The notes under the pieces are model-generated. The model ran no database searches, was not told the origin of the DNA, and worked only from the letters and a program-made list of their open reading frames with translations. Shown piece after piece: positions 45,182 through 54,294 of a stretch of 64,000 nucleotides of DNA. Source of the DNA: Williamsia sp. DF01-3 (GTDB lineage Bacteria; Actinomycetota; Actinomycetes; Mycobacteriales; Mycobacteriaceae); assembly GCF_023051145.1 (NCBI RefSeq), contig NZ_JALKFS010000005.1, forward strand, positions 1,240,001-1,304,000. The letters are read 5' to 3'. The translations under genes were made by a program, and so were the position numbers. How positions within the stretch are numbered: the stretch's first letter is position 1; every line of letters begins with the position of its first letter.

Positions 45182-45200
45182 TTCGCAAAGTTTGCAAAAC
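45182..45200. promoter_or_regulatory. RamB-like box upstream of aceA
   Basis: TTCGCAAAGTTTGCAAAAC holds two overlapping, opposed TTTGC-type half-sites: AGTTTGCAAA on one strand and ACTTTGCGAA on the other. This matches the RamB consensus core (ACTTTGCAAA-type). It lies about 195 bases upstream of the aceA start. Confidence 0.6.
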
Positions 45201-45393
45201 GGTGGGAAAAGCTGGCCCGAATTCACACGAGACAACCTGTGGACCTGCGGATTTGTGTGTGGCACTCTCGGTTAAGGCACCGCCTCGCCAGGGTGAAGAA
45301 GTTGTTAATTTGCCCCGATCAGGTTCGGCTGGGCTCCGGACCCACCGGAGCGGGCCACTACACCAGCAAGCTAACGAAAATGGAGTGCGAGAT

Positions 45394-46689
45394 ATGAGCA
45401 CCGTCGGAAAACCAAGGACTGCCGAAGAGATCCAGCAGGACTGGGACACCAATCCTCGTTGGAAGGGCATCACCCGCGACTACAGCGCGGAGTCGGTCGC
45501 GAACCTCCAGGGTTCTGTGGTCGAAGAGCAGACCCTCGCGCGCCGTGGCGCCGAGATCCTCTGGGAGGGTGTCACCCAGGGTGACGGCAGCTACATCAAC
45601 GCACTCGGTGCCCTGACCGGTAACCAGGCTGTGCAGCAGGTTCGCGCCGGCCTCAAGGCCGTGTACCTCTCCGGCTGGCAGGTCGCCGGCGACGCCAACC
45701 TCTCGGGCCACACGTACCCGGACCAGTCGCTGTACCCCGCGAACTCGGTTCCCTCGGTCGTCCGTCGCATCAACAACGCTCTGCTGCGCGCCGACGAGAT
45801 CGCCCGCGTCGAGGGTGACAACTCGGTCGACAACTGGGTTGTCCCCATCGTCGCCGACGGTGAAGCCGGCTTCGGTGGCGCGCTGAACGTCTACGAGCTG
45901 CAGAAGGCCATGATCGCCGCAGGCGCCGCCGGCACCCACTGGGAAGACCAGCTGGCTTCGGAGAAGAAGTGCGGCCACCTCGGTGGCAAGGTGCTCATCC
46001 CGACCCAGCAGCACATCCGCACCCTGAGCGCGGCGCGCTTGGCTGCAGACGTCGCCAACGTTCCGACCGTGGTCATCGCCCGCACCGACGCCGAGGCCGC
46101 CACGCTGATCACCTCCGACGTCGACGATCGGGACAAGAAGTTCGTCACCGGTGAGCGCACCGCCGAGGGCTACTACCACGTCAAGAACGGCATCGAGCCG
46201 TGCATCGAGCGCGCCAAGTCCTACGCGCCGTACGCGGACATGATCTGGATGGAGACCGGCACCCCCGATCTCGAGCTCGCCCGCAAGTTCGCCGAGTCCG
46301 TCAAGAGCGAGTTCCCGGACCAGCTGCTGTCCTACAACTGCAGCCCGTCGTTCAACTGGAGCAAGCACCTCGACGACTCAACGATCGCGAAGTTCCAGAA
46401 CGAGCTCGGCGCCATGGGATTCACGTTCCAGTTCATCACCCTGGCCGGCTTCCACTCGCTCAACTACGGCATGTTCGATCTCGCCTACGGTTACGCCCGC
46501 GAGCAGATGACGGCGTTCGTCGACCTGCAGAACCGCGAGTTCAAGGCCGCCGACGAGCGTGGCTTCACCGCCGTCAAGCACCAGCGTGAGGTCGGCGCCG
46601 GTTACTTCGACAACATCGCCACCACCGTCGATCCCACCAGCAGCACCACCGCGCTGGCAGGAAGCACCGAAGAAGGCCAATTCCACTAA
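45394..46689 (+). CDS. aceA: Isocitrate lyase
   Basis: 431 aa. Splits isocitrate to glyoxylate and succinate, the entry to the glyoxylate shunt needed for growth on acetate and fatty acids. The active-site KKCGH (Cys near residue 191), the ADGEAGFGG substrate loop and NCSPSFNW near residue 315 are all intact. The size is the short, Icl1-type enzyme. ATG 45394 is used; the upstream in-frame extension is leader. Controlled at least by RamB by inference from the upstream box. Followed by a strong hairpin terminator and then fadB2, in the same order as Rv0467/Rv0468. Confidence 0.98.
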   Translation: MSTVGKPRTAEEIQQDWDTNPRWKGITRDYSAESVANLQGSVVEEQTLARRGAEILWEGVTQGDGSYINALGALTGNQAVQQVRAGLKAVYLSGWQVAGDANLSGHTYPDQSLYPANSVPSVVRRINNALLRADEIARVEGDNSVDNWVVPIVADGEAGFGGALNVYELQKAMIAAGAAGTHWEDQLASEKKCGHLGGKVLIPTQQHIRTLSAARLAADVANVPTVVIARTDAEAATLITSDVDDRDKKFVTGERTAEGYYHVKNGIEPCIERAKSYAPYADMIWMETGTPDLELARKFAESVKSEFPDQLLSYNCSPSFNWSKHLDDSTIAKFQNELGAMGFTFQFITLAGFHSLNYGMFDLAYGYAREQMTAFVDLQNREFKAADERGFTAVKHQREVGAGYFDNIATTVDPTSSTTALAGSTEEGQFH

Positions 46690-46720
46690 GCCGCCACCCC
46701 GGGACTCTAGCGAACTAGTC

Positions 46721-46753
46721 AGGCGGCCCGCAGCTTCACGTTGCGGGCCGCCT
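46721..46753. terminator. Terminator of aceA
   Basis: A perfect 12-base stem, AGGCGGCCCGCA (46721-46732) with its complement at 46742-46753, around a 9-base loop, beginning 31 bases after the aceA stop. No long T-run follows. Confidence 0.75.
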
Positions 46754-46897
46754 GCTGGTTTCCGGGCAAGCTTTGGGCGTACCCCACAAGGGTTACCCTC
46801 TTCTCGCCATTTGGTGTCGGCTGTTTTGGTTCGAAGATCTCGGTTCCGTTTTTTTCGGTTCAAAGATGTTGTGCTCGTTGTTTTTTAGGAGCTTGTT

Positions 46898-47785
46898 GTG
46901 AGCGAGAAGATTTCGCGGGTCGGCGTGATCGGTGCCGGTCAGATGGGCGCAGGCATTGCCGAGGTCTGTGCCCGGGCGCACGCCGACGTGTTGGTGTACG
47001 AGACGACCCGCGAGCTCGCAGCCGCCGGAAGATCCCGCATCCTGCGATCCCTTGATCGCGGTGTGAGCAGCGGAAAGCTCACCGAACGCGAACGGGAGCA
47101 GGCCTCCGCGCGGCTGCGGTTCACCACCGATCTGGGCGACTTCGCTGACCGGCAGATGGTGTGTGAGGCAGTGATCGAAGACGAATCGATCAAGACCGAG
47201 ATCTTCAAACAGCTCGACAAAGTGGTCACCGACCCGAATGCCGTGCTCGCTTCCAACACCTCCTCGATCCCGATCATGAAGCTGGGCATGGCCACAGCCA
47301 ATGCCGACCGTGTGATCGGCATGCACTTCTTCAACCCGGTTCCGGTACTCCCACTCGTGGAACTGGTGACCACGTTGATGACCTCGCCCGAGGTGACCAC
47401 GCGCGCAGAACAATTCGCCCGCGACATCCTGGGCAAAGAAGTGGTCCGATCGGCAGATCGCTCAGGGTTTGTTGTGAACGCACTCCTGGTTCCCTACCTT
47501 CTCTCCGCGATTCGCATGGTGGAGAGCGGATTTGCCACGGTGGAAGACATCGACAAGGCCATGGTGCTCGGCTGTGCCCATCCGATGGGCCCGCTCAAAC
47601 TGAGTGACCTCGTCGGTCTCGACACGGTCAAGGCGATTGCCGACAAGATGTACGAAGAGTTCAAGGAACCGCTGTACGCCCCGCCCCCTGTGCTGCTGCG
47701 CATGGTGGAGGCGGGCCGGCTCGGCAAGAAGTCCGGCCACGGGTTCTACCAGTACGAGTCCACGAAGGCCGGCGTCAAGAACTGA
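46898..47785 (+). CDS. fadB2: 3-hydroxybutyryl-CoA dehydrogenase
   Basis: 295 aa from GTG. NAD(P)-dependent oxidation of 3-hydroxyacyl-CoA in fatty-acid breakdown. Rossmann motif GAGQMGAGIAEVCARA at the start, then ASNTSSIPI and the catalytic His in GMHFFNPVPVLPLVE; the C-terminal NALLVPYLLSAIRMVE and CAHPMGPLKLSDLVG helices are typical. Next to aceA in the order of Rv0467-Rv0468, so acetyl-CoA from this step can pass to the glyoxylate shunt. The upstream AT-rich stretch contains two copies of GGTTCRAAGAT (46828 and 46857). Confidence 0.95.
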   Translation: MSEKISRVGVIGAGQMGAGIAEVCARAHADVLVYETTRELAAAGRSRILRSLDRGVSSGKLTEREREQASARLRFTTDLGDFADRQMVCEAVIEDESIKTEIFKQLDKVVTDPNAVLASNTSSIPIMKLGMATANADRVIGMHFFNPVPVLPLVELVTTLMTSPEVTTRAEQFARDILGKEVVRSADRSGFVVNALLVPYLLSAIRMVESGFATVEDIDKAMVLGCAHPMGPLKLSDLVGLDTVKAIADKMYEEFKEPLYAPPPVLLRMVEAGRLGKKSGHGFYQYESTKAGVKN

Positions 47786-47838
47786 CGGGCCGACCTGGGA
47801 ACCGGCACCGCCCGGCCCGCACCGGATGTATGCGTCGG

Positions 47839-48672
47839 TCAGGCGGGTGGGAACAGTGGTCCGCCACCGAACGGTTCGCGGTGGGATTTCGGTGGCGTCC
47901 CGTCGTTGTTCACCAGCCCGTACTGCGCGCCGAGTTCCGCGGTCACCAGGGTGTGGCCGTTGCGCTCGGGCAACGAGGGGTCCTGCCACAGACGGTCGAT
48001 GACGCGGCCGACGAACTGTGGATGTTCCGCCTCGTCGAGCCGGAAACCGGCGAACTCCTCGATGCCCAGCGACATCAGCAGCTCGGTCTGAATCAGGCCC
48101 AGCCACAACGAGATCGCGGACACGCCGGTGCCGAAGAGTTCGTGGCCCATGTCGAATGCCATCTTGTCGAGGGCGGCTTTGCTCATGCCGTACAGCACCG
48201 AATGCAGGTGGCCGCGCGTCCCGAACGACGAGATGTTGACCATCAGGCCGCTGCCCTGCGGGACCATGATCTTCGCGGCCTCCACGCAGGCGACGTAGTG
48301 TGCCCGCAGACCGACCGTGATCAGGGTGTCCCAATCACCGACCGGCCGCTCCCAGAACTTGTCGCTGAATCCGCCGAACCCTTTCGGGGCCGCCCAGACA
48401 TTGTTGACCAGCAGGTCGAGTCGGCCATGGTCGGCCGAGATCTGGTCGAACAAGGCGGAGACCGAGGCGTCGTCGGAGTGGTCGCAGCTCACGCCGACCG
48501 CGGCGCCGCCGGACGCGTTGATCTCCGACACCGTCTGTCCCAGTGGCTCATCCGGCGTCACACCGCCGCGTGCGGTCACGTAGACGGTCCAGCCGCAGGC
48601 CCCCAGCGCCGTCGCCACACCCTTGCCGACGCCACGGCTGGCGCCGGTCACCAGCGCCACACGTTCGGTCAC
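47839..48672 (-). CDS. Short-chain dehydrogenase/reductase
   Basis: 277 aa. Rossmann site TGASRGVGKGVA, NNVWAAP (the NNAG position, here NNVW), catalytic Ser in NISSFGTRGH, and Tyr-Lys in LYGMSKAAL. The NNVW variant and the long, Trp-rich middle (DKFWERPVGDWDTL) mark the subgroup often called SDR with unknown substrate in mycobacteria. Overlaps the DUF4873 gene start-to-stop by four bases and thus probably forms a unit with it and the TetR gene. Confidence 0.9.
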   Translation of the reverse strand: MTERVALVTGASRGVGKGVATALGACGWTVYVTARGGVTPDEPLGQTVSEINASGGAAVGVSCDHSDDASVSALFDQISADHGRLDLLVNNVWAAPKGFGGFSDKFWERPVGDWDTLITVGLRAHYVACVEAAKIMVPQGSGLMVNISSFGTRGHLHSVLYGMSKAALDKMAFDMGHELFGTGVSAISLWLGLIQTELLMSLGIEEFAGFRLDEAEHPQFVGRVIDRLWQDPSLPERNGHTLVTAELGAQYGLVNNDGTPPKSHREPFGGGPLFPPA

Positions 48673-49043
48673 CGGGTGTCCTCTCCGGTCGACGTCCCCG
48701 GGATGTGGATGTCGTCGCGATCGACGTCGTCGGGTAGCTGCGCGAACGGGGGAGCGGTGACGCCCGCGATGGTGAACCCGCCGAACAGGTCCACCGCGGA
48801 CAGCTCACCCTCGCCCGCCCCTTCCGGAGTCTCGACGATGGCCCGGGTTCCGGCGGCTATCACCACGTCGGCGGGCAATGCCGGCGCGAGCCCGCGGATG
48901 CGTCCGGCCCAGACGTAACGACCTGCCAGCGGATCGAAATGCCCCGACAGCTCCACCTGAACCTGCGCGGGCTCGTGCCCGTCGATCGTCACCGTCGCCG
49001 GACCTGAGTAGGACCCGGCCCCGTCGTCCTCGTGCTCAGCCAT
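48669..49043 (-). CDS. DUF4873 domain-containing protein
   Basis: 124 aa. The full length matches DUF4873 in outline: YSGPATVTIDGHEPAQVQVELSGHFDPLAGRYVW-type strands (about residues 12-47), RGLAPALPADVVI and the terminal GFTIAGVTAPPF loop. The family often occurs fused to flavin monooxygenases or next to SDRs, which fits the neighbour. Function unknown. The 5' end overlaps the TetR gene's 3' end by 55 bases in another frame. Confidence 0.8.
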   Translation of the reverse strand: MAEHEDDGAGSYSGPATVTIDGHEPAQVQVELSGHFDPLAGRYVWAGRIRGLAPALPADVVIAAGTRAIVETPEGAGEGELSAVDLFGGFTIAGVTAPPFAQLPDDVDRDDIHIPGTSTGEDTR

Positions 49044-49885
49044 GCCGACAAACCTATCCCGCGGCCACCTGCGCCCGACAACGATCGCCGACAGCGGTCA
49101 CCCGGAGCGCCGGGCGCCTTCGGGAGGGGATGGTCCAGGGAGTTGAAGTACTCGGCCGAGCCCCCGGCTGCGGTGATGCCGGCAATCGAGGACCACACCA
49201 TCATCGTGAGGTAGTCGATCAGCTGCTCTTTCCCCAGCCGGTGCTCGACCATCCACCAATGCACTGCGAGCTGGATGGCCCCGACAAGGCTGTAGGCCCA
49301 GGTCTCGACACCACCGGTTTGCGAGCCCTGCTCCACGAGCCGGTTGATCATGACAAACGTGAGCATCTGGGCGATCAGCTTCTGGGAGTCCGCCACCACC
49401 TCCGAGCCCGATCCGCCCGACATCACAAACGAGTAGATCTGCGGTTCGTCGGCAACGGTCTGCACGTAGACCGAGATGACCATCCGCGTCAGTTCGAACT
49501 CGCCGACGTCCTCGTTGATCGCACTGCCAAGGCGCGGCACCAGGACGGTCTCGATGAAACGCATCATCGCGGCAGTGGTGAGGTCGCTCTTGTCGGTGAA
49601 GTACCGGTAGAGGACGGTCTTGGAAACGCCTATCTCCTGGGCGATCTCATCCATCCCGGCATCGGCGCCGAGGGTGCGCACCGCAGCCAGGGTGCCGTCG
49701 ACCAGTTCGCTGCGCCGGGCTTCCTTGTGACTTTCCCACCGGCGTTTGCGGCCGTCGGGTTTGACGTCGTCGGCGCCCACCTGGTGGCGGATCGCCTGAG
49801 GCAACGCAACACCTTTGCTGGCCGCGACAGCGGCGGCAGCAACAGCCGCGCGGGCGGCGGCGGCCGGGTTGGGACGTGGTGACAT
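48989..49885 (-). CDS. TetR/AcrR family transcriptional regulator
   Basis: 298 aa from ATG 49885 (MSPRPNPAAAA); the longer frame upstream reads as non-coding. An Ala-rich head of about 40 residues precedes the helix-turn-helix (GMDEIAQEIGVSKTVLYRYF, residues about 80-100). The ligand domain resembles that of lipid-linked TetR proteins (WAYSLVGAIQLAVHWWMVE). A Gly/Arg/Ser-rich tail of about 45 residues runs over the start of the DUF4873 gene. Position equals Rv0472c, before the DUF445 gene, which is divergent. Confidence 0.9.
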   Translation of the reverse strand: MSPRPNPAAAARAAVAAAAVAASKGVALPQAIRHQVGADDVKPDGRKRRWESHKEARRSELVDGTLAAVRTLGADAGMDEIAQEIGVSKTVLYRYFTDKSDLTTAAMMRFIETVLVPRLGSAINEDVGEFELTRMVISVYVQTVADEPQIYSFVMSGGSGSEVVADSQKLIAQMLTFVMINRLVEQGSQTGGVETWAYSLVGAIQLAVHWWMVEHRLGKEQLIDYLTMMVWSSIAGITAAGGSAEYFNSLDHPLPKAPGAPGDRCRRSLSGAGGRGIGLSAWLSTRTTGPGPTQVRRR

Positions 49886-50018
49886 CGGTGCGGAGTCGAT
49901 TCTGATCGTGGGTGGTCGCGTCCAGCTTATGTTCCCTGGCACTGCGCAACACCCAAAGAGAGCCGAGTCACCTTCGCCGGCGCGATTCTGTACCCCGAGT
50001 TTGGGTAACACTGGATGA

Positions 50019-51407
50019 ATGAATCCGACTCAAGCGACGACGCCGGCCATCGACTCGGGTGGACGCCACCGGCTGCCCGGTGAGTTGCCGTCCGGCCGGC
50101 CCTCGTCCTTGCCGTCGGGTGAGGCCCCGAAACGGACCATCGCCGGGCTCAGCGGAGCCGACGCCGAACGCAAGGCCGCGCTTCGGCGGATGAAGATGGT
50201 GGCCACCGGGTTCCTGCTGTTCGCCGCTGCCGTCTACTTCTTCTGTCGCTGGATCGAGGATCGGGACGGCGACAACGTCGCTGCCTGGGTGGGTTACGTA
50301 CGCGCGGCGTCCGAGGCCGGAATGGTGGGCGCGCTCGCCGACTGGTTCGCGGTGACGGCGCTGTTCAAACACCCACTGGGGATTCCGATTCCGCACACTG
50401 CGTTGATCCGGAAGAAGAAGGACCAGATCGGCGAACAGCTCGGCGACTTCATCGAGGACAACTTCATGACCCCCGAGGTCATCGAAGACAAGGTGTCGCA
50501 ACTGGCATTGCCCACCCGGGTCTCGTCGTGGCTCGCCGATCCGAAGAACGCACCCCGGGTGGGTGCCGAAGCGGCGCGGGGTATCGCCTTCGCTGCCGAG
50601 ATGCTCGACGACGAGGACATCGAGCAGCTGATCATGGCGGGAATGCGCTGGGCCGCCGAACCTGAATGGGGACCGCCCGCCGGGCGGGTGCTCGAACAGT
50701 TGATCGCGGAGAACCGGCTGGAGCCGGTGATCCAGATGGTTTGCGACCGCGCCCACGACTTCGCTTTGGGCAGCCAGGATCTGATCGACCGGGTGATCGA
50801 CAAGGACGGGCCCGCGTGGGCTCCGAAGTTCGTGAACTCCCTGGTCGGCGACCGTCTCTACCGTGAGCTGGTGGAGTTCACCTTCAAGGTGAGGTCGGAT
50901 CCGGATCATCAGGTGCGCCAGGCGATGACCGCCATGCTCGTCCAACTGGCGACCGACCTGCAGAACGATCCGGCGACCATCGCGAGACTCGAGGCGATCA
51001 AGACCGAGATGCTCGAACGTGACGAGGTCACCGGAGCGGCGTCGACCGCCTGGAATGCGGGCAAGGCACTCATCGAGCAGTTGTTGGCCGACCCCAACGG
51101 GACGCTGCGGGCCACGCTGACCGATTCGATCATCCAGGTGGCCGTCCGCATCCGTGACGACGAGGTGTTGCAGAACAAGATGAACCAGTGGATGGTGCGC
51201 GTGGCACGGCACGTCTCGCAGAACTACTCGCAGGAGATCATCTCGGTGATCACCGAGACGGTCCGTGGTTGGGACGCCGACGACACGAGCAAGAAGATCG
51301 AGCTGCAGGTGGGTCGCGACCTACAGTTCATCAGGATCAACGGCACCGTGGTGGGATCGCTGGCCGGCCTCACCATCTACACCGTGTCCGTGCTGCTCTT
51401 CCATTAG
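50019..51407 (+). CDS. DUF445 family membrane protein
   Basis: 462 aa. A Pro/Ser-rich cytoplasmic N-terminus of about 55 residues is followed by a membrane segment (FLLFAAAVYFFCRW), the DUF445 signature AAWVGYVRAASEAGMVGALADWFAVTALF with FKHPLGIPIPHTALI, a long helical soluble domain and a C-terminal membrane anchor (SLAGLTIYTVSVLLF). The counterpart is Rv0473. DUF445 proteins are conserved envelope proteins of unknown activity. The start at 50019 is preferred over an ATG at 50015, which is in another frame. Confidence 0.85.
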   Translation: MNPTQATTPAIDSGGRHRLPGELPSGRPSSLPSGEAPKRTIAGLSGADAERKAALRRMKMVATGFLLFAAAVYFFCRWIEDRDGDNVAAWVGYVRAASEAGMVGALADWFAVTALFKHPLGIPIPHTALIRKKKDQIGEQLGDFIEDNFMTPEVIEDKVSQLALPTRVSSWLADPKNAPRVGAEAARGIAFAAEMLDDEDIEQLIMAGMRWAAEPEWGPPAGRVLEQLIAENRLEPVIQMVCDRAHDFALGSQDLIDRVIDKDGPAWAPKFVNSLVGDRLYRELVEFTFKVRSDPDHQVRQAMTAMLVQLATDLQNDPATIARLEAIKTEMLERDEVTGAASTAWNAGKALIEQLLADPNGTLRATLTDSIIQVAVRIRDDEVLQNKMNQWMVRVARHVSQNYSQEIISVITETVRGWDADDTSKKIELQVGRDLQFIRINGTVVGSLAGLTIYTVSVLLFH

Positions 51408-51481
51408 GCGGGCGAGACGGGACTGCAGGCGAGTGCGCCTCTGACCAGCCAACTGCTGTGGCTTTCATCACGAATTAGCAG

Positions 51482-51496
51482 ATTGCTTGCAATTGC
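51482..51496. promoter_or_regulatory. Palindromic element upstream of the XRE regulator
   Basis: ATTGCTTGCAAT (51482-51493) is a perfect palindrome, and GCAATTGC (51489-51496) overlaps it. Repeats of TAGCA flank it (TTAGCA at 51475-, CTAGCA at 51496-). It lies about 50 bases before the XRE gene, a likely promoter/autoregulatory region. Confidence 0.4.
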
Positions 51497-51543
51497 TAGC
51501 AGACATGGCAGTATGGGGAACCGAAGCCTGAAGGAGTAGCCGA

Positions 51544-52026
51544 ATGGTTCCCACACCAGCTGAATCCGAAGACGATCCGGTGACGGCGGTTGTCGCGAAC
51601 GCGGCACAGGACATCGGTGCCAACGTTGCCACCGCTGCCCAGGACATAGGTAGTTTCATCAGGTCTCAACGGATCGCCGCCGAGGTGTCATTGCGCCAGC
51701 TAGCTGAGCGCGCGGGGGTGAGTAATCCGTACCTCAGTCAGATCGAACGAGGGTTGCGCAAACCTTCTGCAGACGTACTGGCCCAGATCGCCAAGGGGCT
51801 GCGTGTGTCTGCCGAAGTGCTGTACGTGCGGGCCGGAATTCTGGAAGAACGGCCCGCGAGTCCGATGCGCGACGCACTGATGGCAGACACCGCCATCAGT
51901 GAACGCCAGAAACAAGTGTTGCTCGAGATCTACGAGTCCTTCTGTAAAGAGAACCGGGCTGCGGGCGAAAGCGACACGGACACAACAGAATCAGCACCAA
52001 CCTCAGATACTGGAGACAAAACATGA
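51544..52026 (+). CDS. XRE family helix-turn-helix regulator (Rv0474-like)
   Basis: 160 aa. The helix-turn-helix (IRSQRIAAEVSLRQLAERAGVSNPYLSQIERGLRKPSADVLAQ-type pattern: SLRQLAERAGV, NPYLSQIERG) spans about residues 40-95. A C-terminal helix (SERQKQVLLEIYESFCKENRA) precedes an acidic tail. The stop overlaps the hbhA start (ATGA at 52023), so the two are translationally coupled, as in the Rv0474-hbhA pair. It probably controls hbhA and itself through the upstream palindrome. Confidence 0.9.
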   Translation: MVPTPAESEDDPVTAVVANAAQDIGANVATAAQDIGSFIRSQRIAAEVSLRQLAERAGVSNPYLSQIERGLRKPSADVLAQIAKGLRVSAEVLYVRAGILEERPASPMRDALMADTAISERQKQVLLEIYESFCKENRAAGESDTDTTESAPTSDTGDKT

Positions 52027-52820
52027 CCAAGTCAGACCGCAATCTCGCCAATCCGATCTACGCCGCTGTCGGCGCCGGGGACCTCGCCCTCAAGCAGGTC
52101 AACGAAGTGATCGCCCAGTTGCGCGAGCGCACCGAAACCGCCACCGAGCAGGCTCAGGCGCGTTTCGAAGAGACCCGAACCACCGCTCAGAGTCGCATCG
52201 AGGAAACCCGCGAGCGCATCACGGCGCTGCCGGAAGAGGTTCCCTCGACCGTGGAAGAGCTGCGCACCAAGTTCACCCCTGAAGAGCTGCGCAAGGTCGC
52301 CGAGGCCTACATCGAGGTCGCGACCGGCATCTACAACTCCCTCGCCGAACGTGGCGAAGAGACCGTCGAGCGCCTGCGCACCGCTCCTGCTGTCGGAGAA
52401 CAGCTCTCGCGCGCCGAGAAGGTCTACAACGACGCGGTTGACCTGACCGAGGACACCCTCGGCACCATCTCCTCGCAGACGCGGGCTGTGGGCCAGCGTG
52501 CGGCGAAGCTCGCCGGCCGCGCCTCGGCCAACATCGAAGAGGCCATCGAGGACGCCACCGACGAGGCCACCGACAAGCTCAACGGCACCGCAGGCAAGGT
52601 CGAGATCAAGGCGCGTGCTGCCAAGAACTCGCCGGCCAAGAAGATCGCCGAGGCCAAGGAAGCGGCTCAGAAGACGCCGGCCGCCAAGGAGCCGGCCCAG
52701 GCCAAGGCCCCCGCCAAGAAGGCCCCAGCGAAGGCTGCCACACCTGCCTCCGCAGCGAAGGCGCCCGCCAAGAAGGTTGCTCCGGCCAAGAAGGCTCCGG
52801 CCAAGAAGACCACCGGATAG
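52023..52820 (+). CDS. hbhA: Heparin-binding haemagglutinin-like protein (HBHA)
   Basis: 265 aa. In mycobacteria HBHA is a surface adhesin for heparan-sulfate on epithelial cells and also affects cell aggregation and lipid-body binding. The N-terminal half is an extended helical coiled coil (EVIAQLRERTETATEQAQARF and the RIEETRERIT region), with an apolipoprotein-like centre, and the C-terminus is Lys/Ala/Pro repeats (KKAPAKA, AKKVAPAKKAPAKK) that are methylated in mycobacterial HBHA. No signal peptide, as in the family. Coupled to the XRE gene. GGAGA lies about seven bases upstream. Confidence 0.93.
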   Translation: MTKSDRNLANPIYAAVGAGDLALKQVNEVIAQLRERTETATEQAQARFEETRTTAQSRIEETRERITALPEEVPSTVEELRTKFTPEELRKVAEAYIEVATGIYNSLAERGEETVERLRTAPAVGEQLSRAEKVYNDAVDLTEDTLGTISSQTRAVGQRAAKLAGRASANIEEAIEDATDEATDKLNGTAGKVEIKARAAKNSPAKKIAEAKEAAQKTPAAKEPAQAKAPAKKAPAKAATPASAAKAPAKKVAPAKKAPAKKTTG

Positions 52821-52909
52821 TTCTCGACTGACGAGCCGTCAGGCTCACCGCCGCCGTGTTTCTTCGGCGCGACCGCCAACTTCGGCGAACCGGACAGTAG
52901 GCTGCCACC

Positions 52910-53221
52910 GTGGATGTCATCTCTTTCATGGGTTACGCGCAGAGCATTGTCCTGTTGCTGTTGACGGTCGCAGCCGGAGTCGCGGCGGCGGTGTCGTTGG
53001 TGCATGCCGCGCTTCAGCGGCAGGATGCCTTTCCGGCGGTCGACCGCCAGACGAAGGTGATCTGGGTGAGCATCCTCGCGGCTGCAACATTGATCATCTG
53101 GCTGTTCGGCGCGATCAGCTTCCTCGGGATCATCGCTGTGGTCGCTGCGATCGTCTACATCGTCGACGTGCGGCCCCGGGTCGATTCCATTCAGAATCAG
53201 TCCTGGTTTCGCAAACGATGA
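52910..53221 (+). CDS. DUF2516 family membrane protein
   Basis: 103 aa from GTG. Three membrane segments (about residues 7-30, 48-68 and 70-88) with a short basic C-terminus. It matches DUF2516, represented by Rv0476 next to hbhA in M. tuberculosis. Function unknown. Confidence 0.8.
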   Translation: MDVISFMGYAQSIVLLLLTVAAGVAAAVSLVHAALQRQDAFPAVDRQTKVIWVSILAAATLIIWLFGAISFLGIIAVVAAIVYIVDVRPRVDSIQNQSWFRKR

Positions 53222-53264
53222 CAACATTGATTGACGAATAACCTTGACAATGGGCGGTGTCGTA

Positions 53265-53280
53265 TAGGACTGTGGTCCTA
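53265..53280. promoter_or_regulatory. Operator-like palindrome at the AurF-like gene promoter
   Basis: TAGGAC-TGTG-GTCCTA is a 6+6-base perfect inverted repeat. A TTGACA at 53244-53249 lies 15 bases upstream, so the palindrome covers the likely -10 region and could be a repressor site. It is 32 bases upstream of the start codon. Confidence 0.5.
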
Positions 53281-53312
53281 AGCACACATCGTCCTTTGGA
53301 AGGGAGTCCGCG

Positions 53313-54230
53313 ATGACAATGACTGTCGAACCCGCGTCCAGACTCGACCGCGTGCACGACCGGCAGGACATCGCCAAGAGGTTGTTGAAGTCGGCCGCAC
53401 GCAAGTCCTATGACCCGCTCATCGAGGTCGATTGGGATGCCGAGGTGGTCCCCGGTCTCTACGGCATGACCCCGGAGTGGTGCAGCCTCTACGGCACGGA
53501 CCTGTGGGACCGGATGACCGAAGAGCAGCGCATCACCCTCACCAACCACGAGGCCGCGAGCATCAGCGCCACGGGTATCTGGTTCGAGCTCATCCTCATG
53601 CAGATGCTCATCCGCGACGCCTACCGCCAGGACCCGGCGAGCCCGCACTTCCAGTTCGCGCTCACCGAGATCGCCGATGAGTGCCGCCACTCGACCATGT
53701 TCGCCAAGGCGGCAGAGGTCTTCGGTATTCCCAACTACGAGCGGCCCCGGTGGGTCAACTTTCTCTCGCGGCCCTTCAAGGCGCTGGCGTCGGGATCCCT
53801 GGCCTTCGGTGGCACCCTTGCCGCCGAGGAGATCCTCGACATGATGCAACGCGATTTCATGAAAGACGATCGCGTACAACCAGTCACACGCACGGTGAGC
53901 AAGATCCACGTGCTCGAGGAAGCCCGTCACATCCGCTTCGCCCGCGAAGAAACGGTGCGCATCGCGGCCGAGATGACCCCCATGCGTCGTCGCATGACCC
54001 AGCTCTCGCTGGCCGTCACCGTGTACCTGGTGATGTACAGCCTCGTGAACCCGAAGGTGTACGAGGCCGCGGGCCTCGACAAGCGCGAGGCCAAGCGGGC
54101 TGCGCGGAACAATGTGCACTACCGCGACCGCACCACGGACGGCTTTGCCAAGACCATCCGCTTCCTCGACGAGTGCGGTCTGATCGGTGGCCCCGGCAAA
54201 CTGCTGCTCAAGCGGGCCGCAATCATCTGA
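53313..54230 (+). CDS. AurF-like di-iron oxygenase
   Basis: 305 aa. The AurF (p-aminobenzoate N-oxygenase) domain shows its two di-iron motifs: Glu in TNHEAASISATG, EIADECRHSTMF in the first half, and EEILDMMQ plus HVLEEARHIRFAREE in the second. AurF itself oxidises an aryl amine; here the substrate is unknown, and in actinobacteria such proteins are often in fatty-acid or lipid settings. It is followed by a MerR-family regulator and two alpha/beta hydrolases on the same strand. Confidence 0.88.
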   Translation: MTMTVEPASRLDRVHDRQDIAKRLLKSAARKSYDPLIEVDWDAEVVPGLYGMTPEWCSLYGTDLWDRMTEEQRITLTNHEAASISATGIWFELILMQMLIRDAYRQDPASPHFQFALTEIADECRHSTMFAKAAEVFGIPNYERPRWVNFLSRPFKALASGSLAFGGTLAAEEILDMMQRDFMKDDRVQPVTRTVSKIHVLEEARHIRFAREETVRIAAEMTPMRRRMTQLSLAVTVYLVMYSLVNPKVYEAAGLDKREAKRAARNNVHYRDRTTDGFAKTIRFLDECGLIGGPGKLLLKRAAII

Positions 54231-54294
54231 CGACGACCGGCGATACCGGCCCGCCTCCGCCGTCAAGCATCACGACCCGACCTAGAATGAGCGG

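Larger units (their letters stand above)
44975..45393. other. 419-base control region upstream of aceA
   Basis: No gene. It contains, in order, a CRP/GlxR-like site (45017-45032), a 29-base palindrome (45118-45146) and a RamB-like box (45182-45200). The rest, to the aceA start, is presumably the promoter and 5' leader. Confidence 0.7.

Noticed and set aside
46828-46867. Two GGTTCRAAGAT copies before fadB2 as operator pair
   Set aside because: Direct repeats 29 bases apart with no palindrome and no known regulator; noted in the gene entry only.
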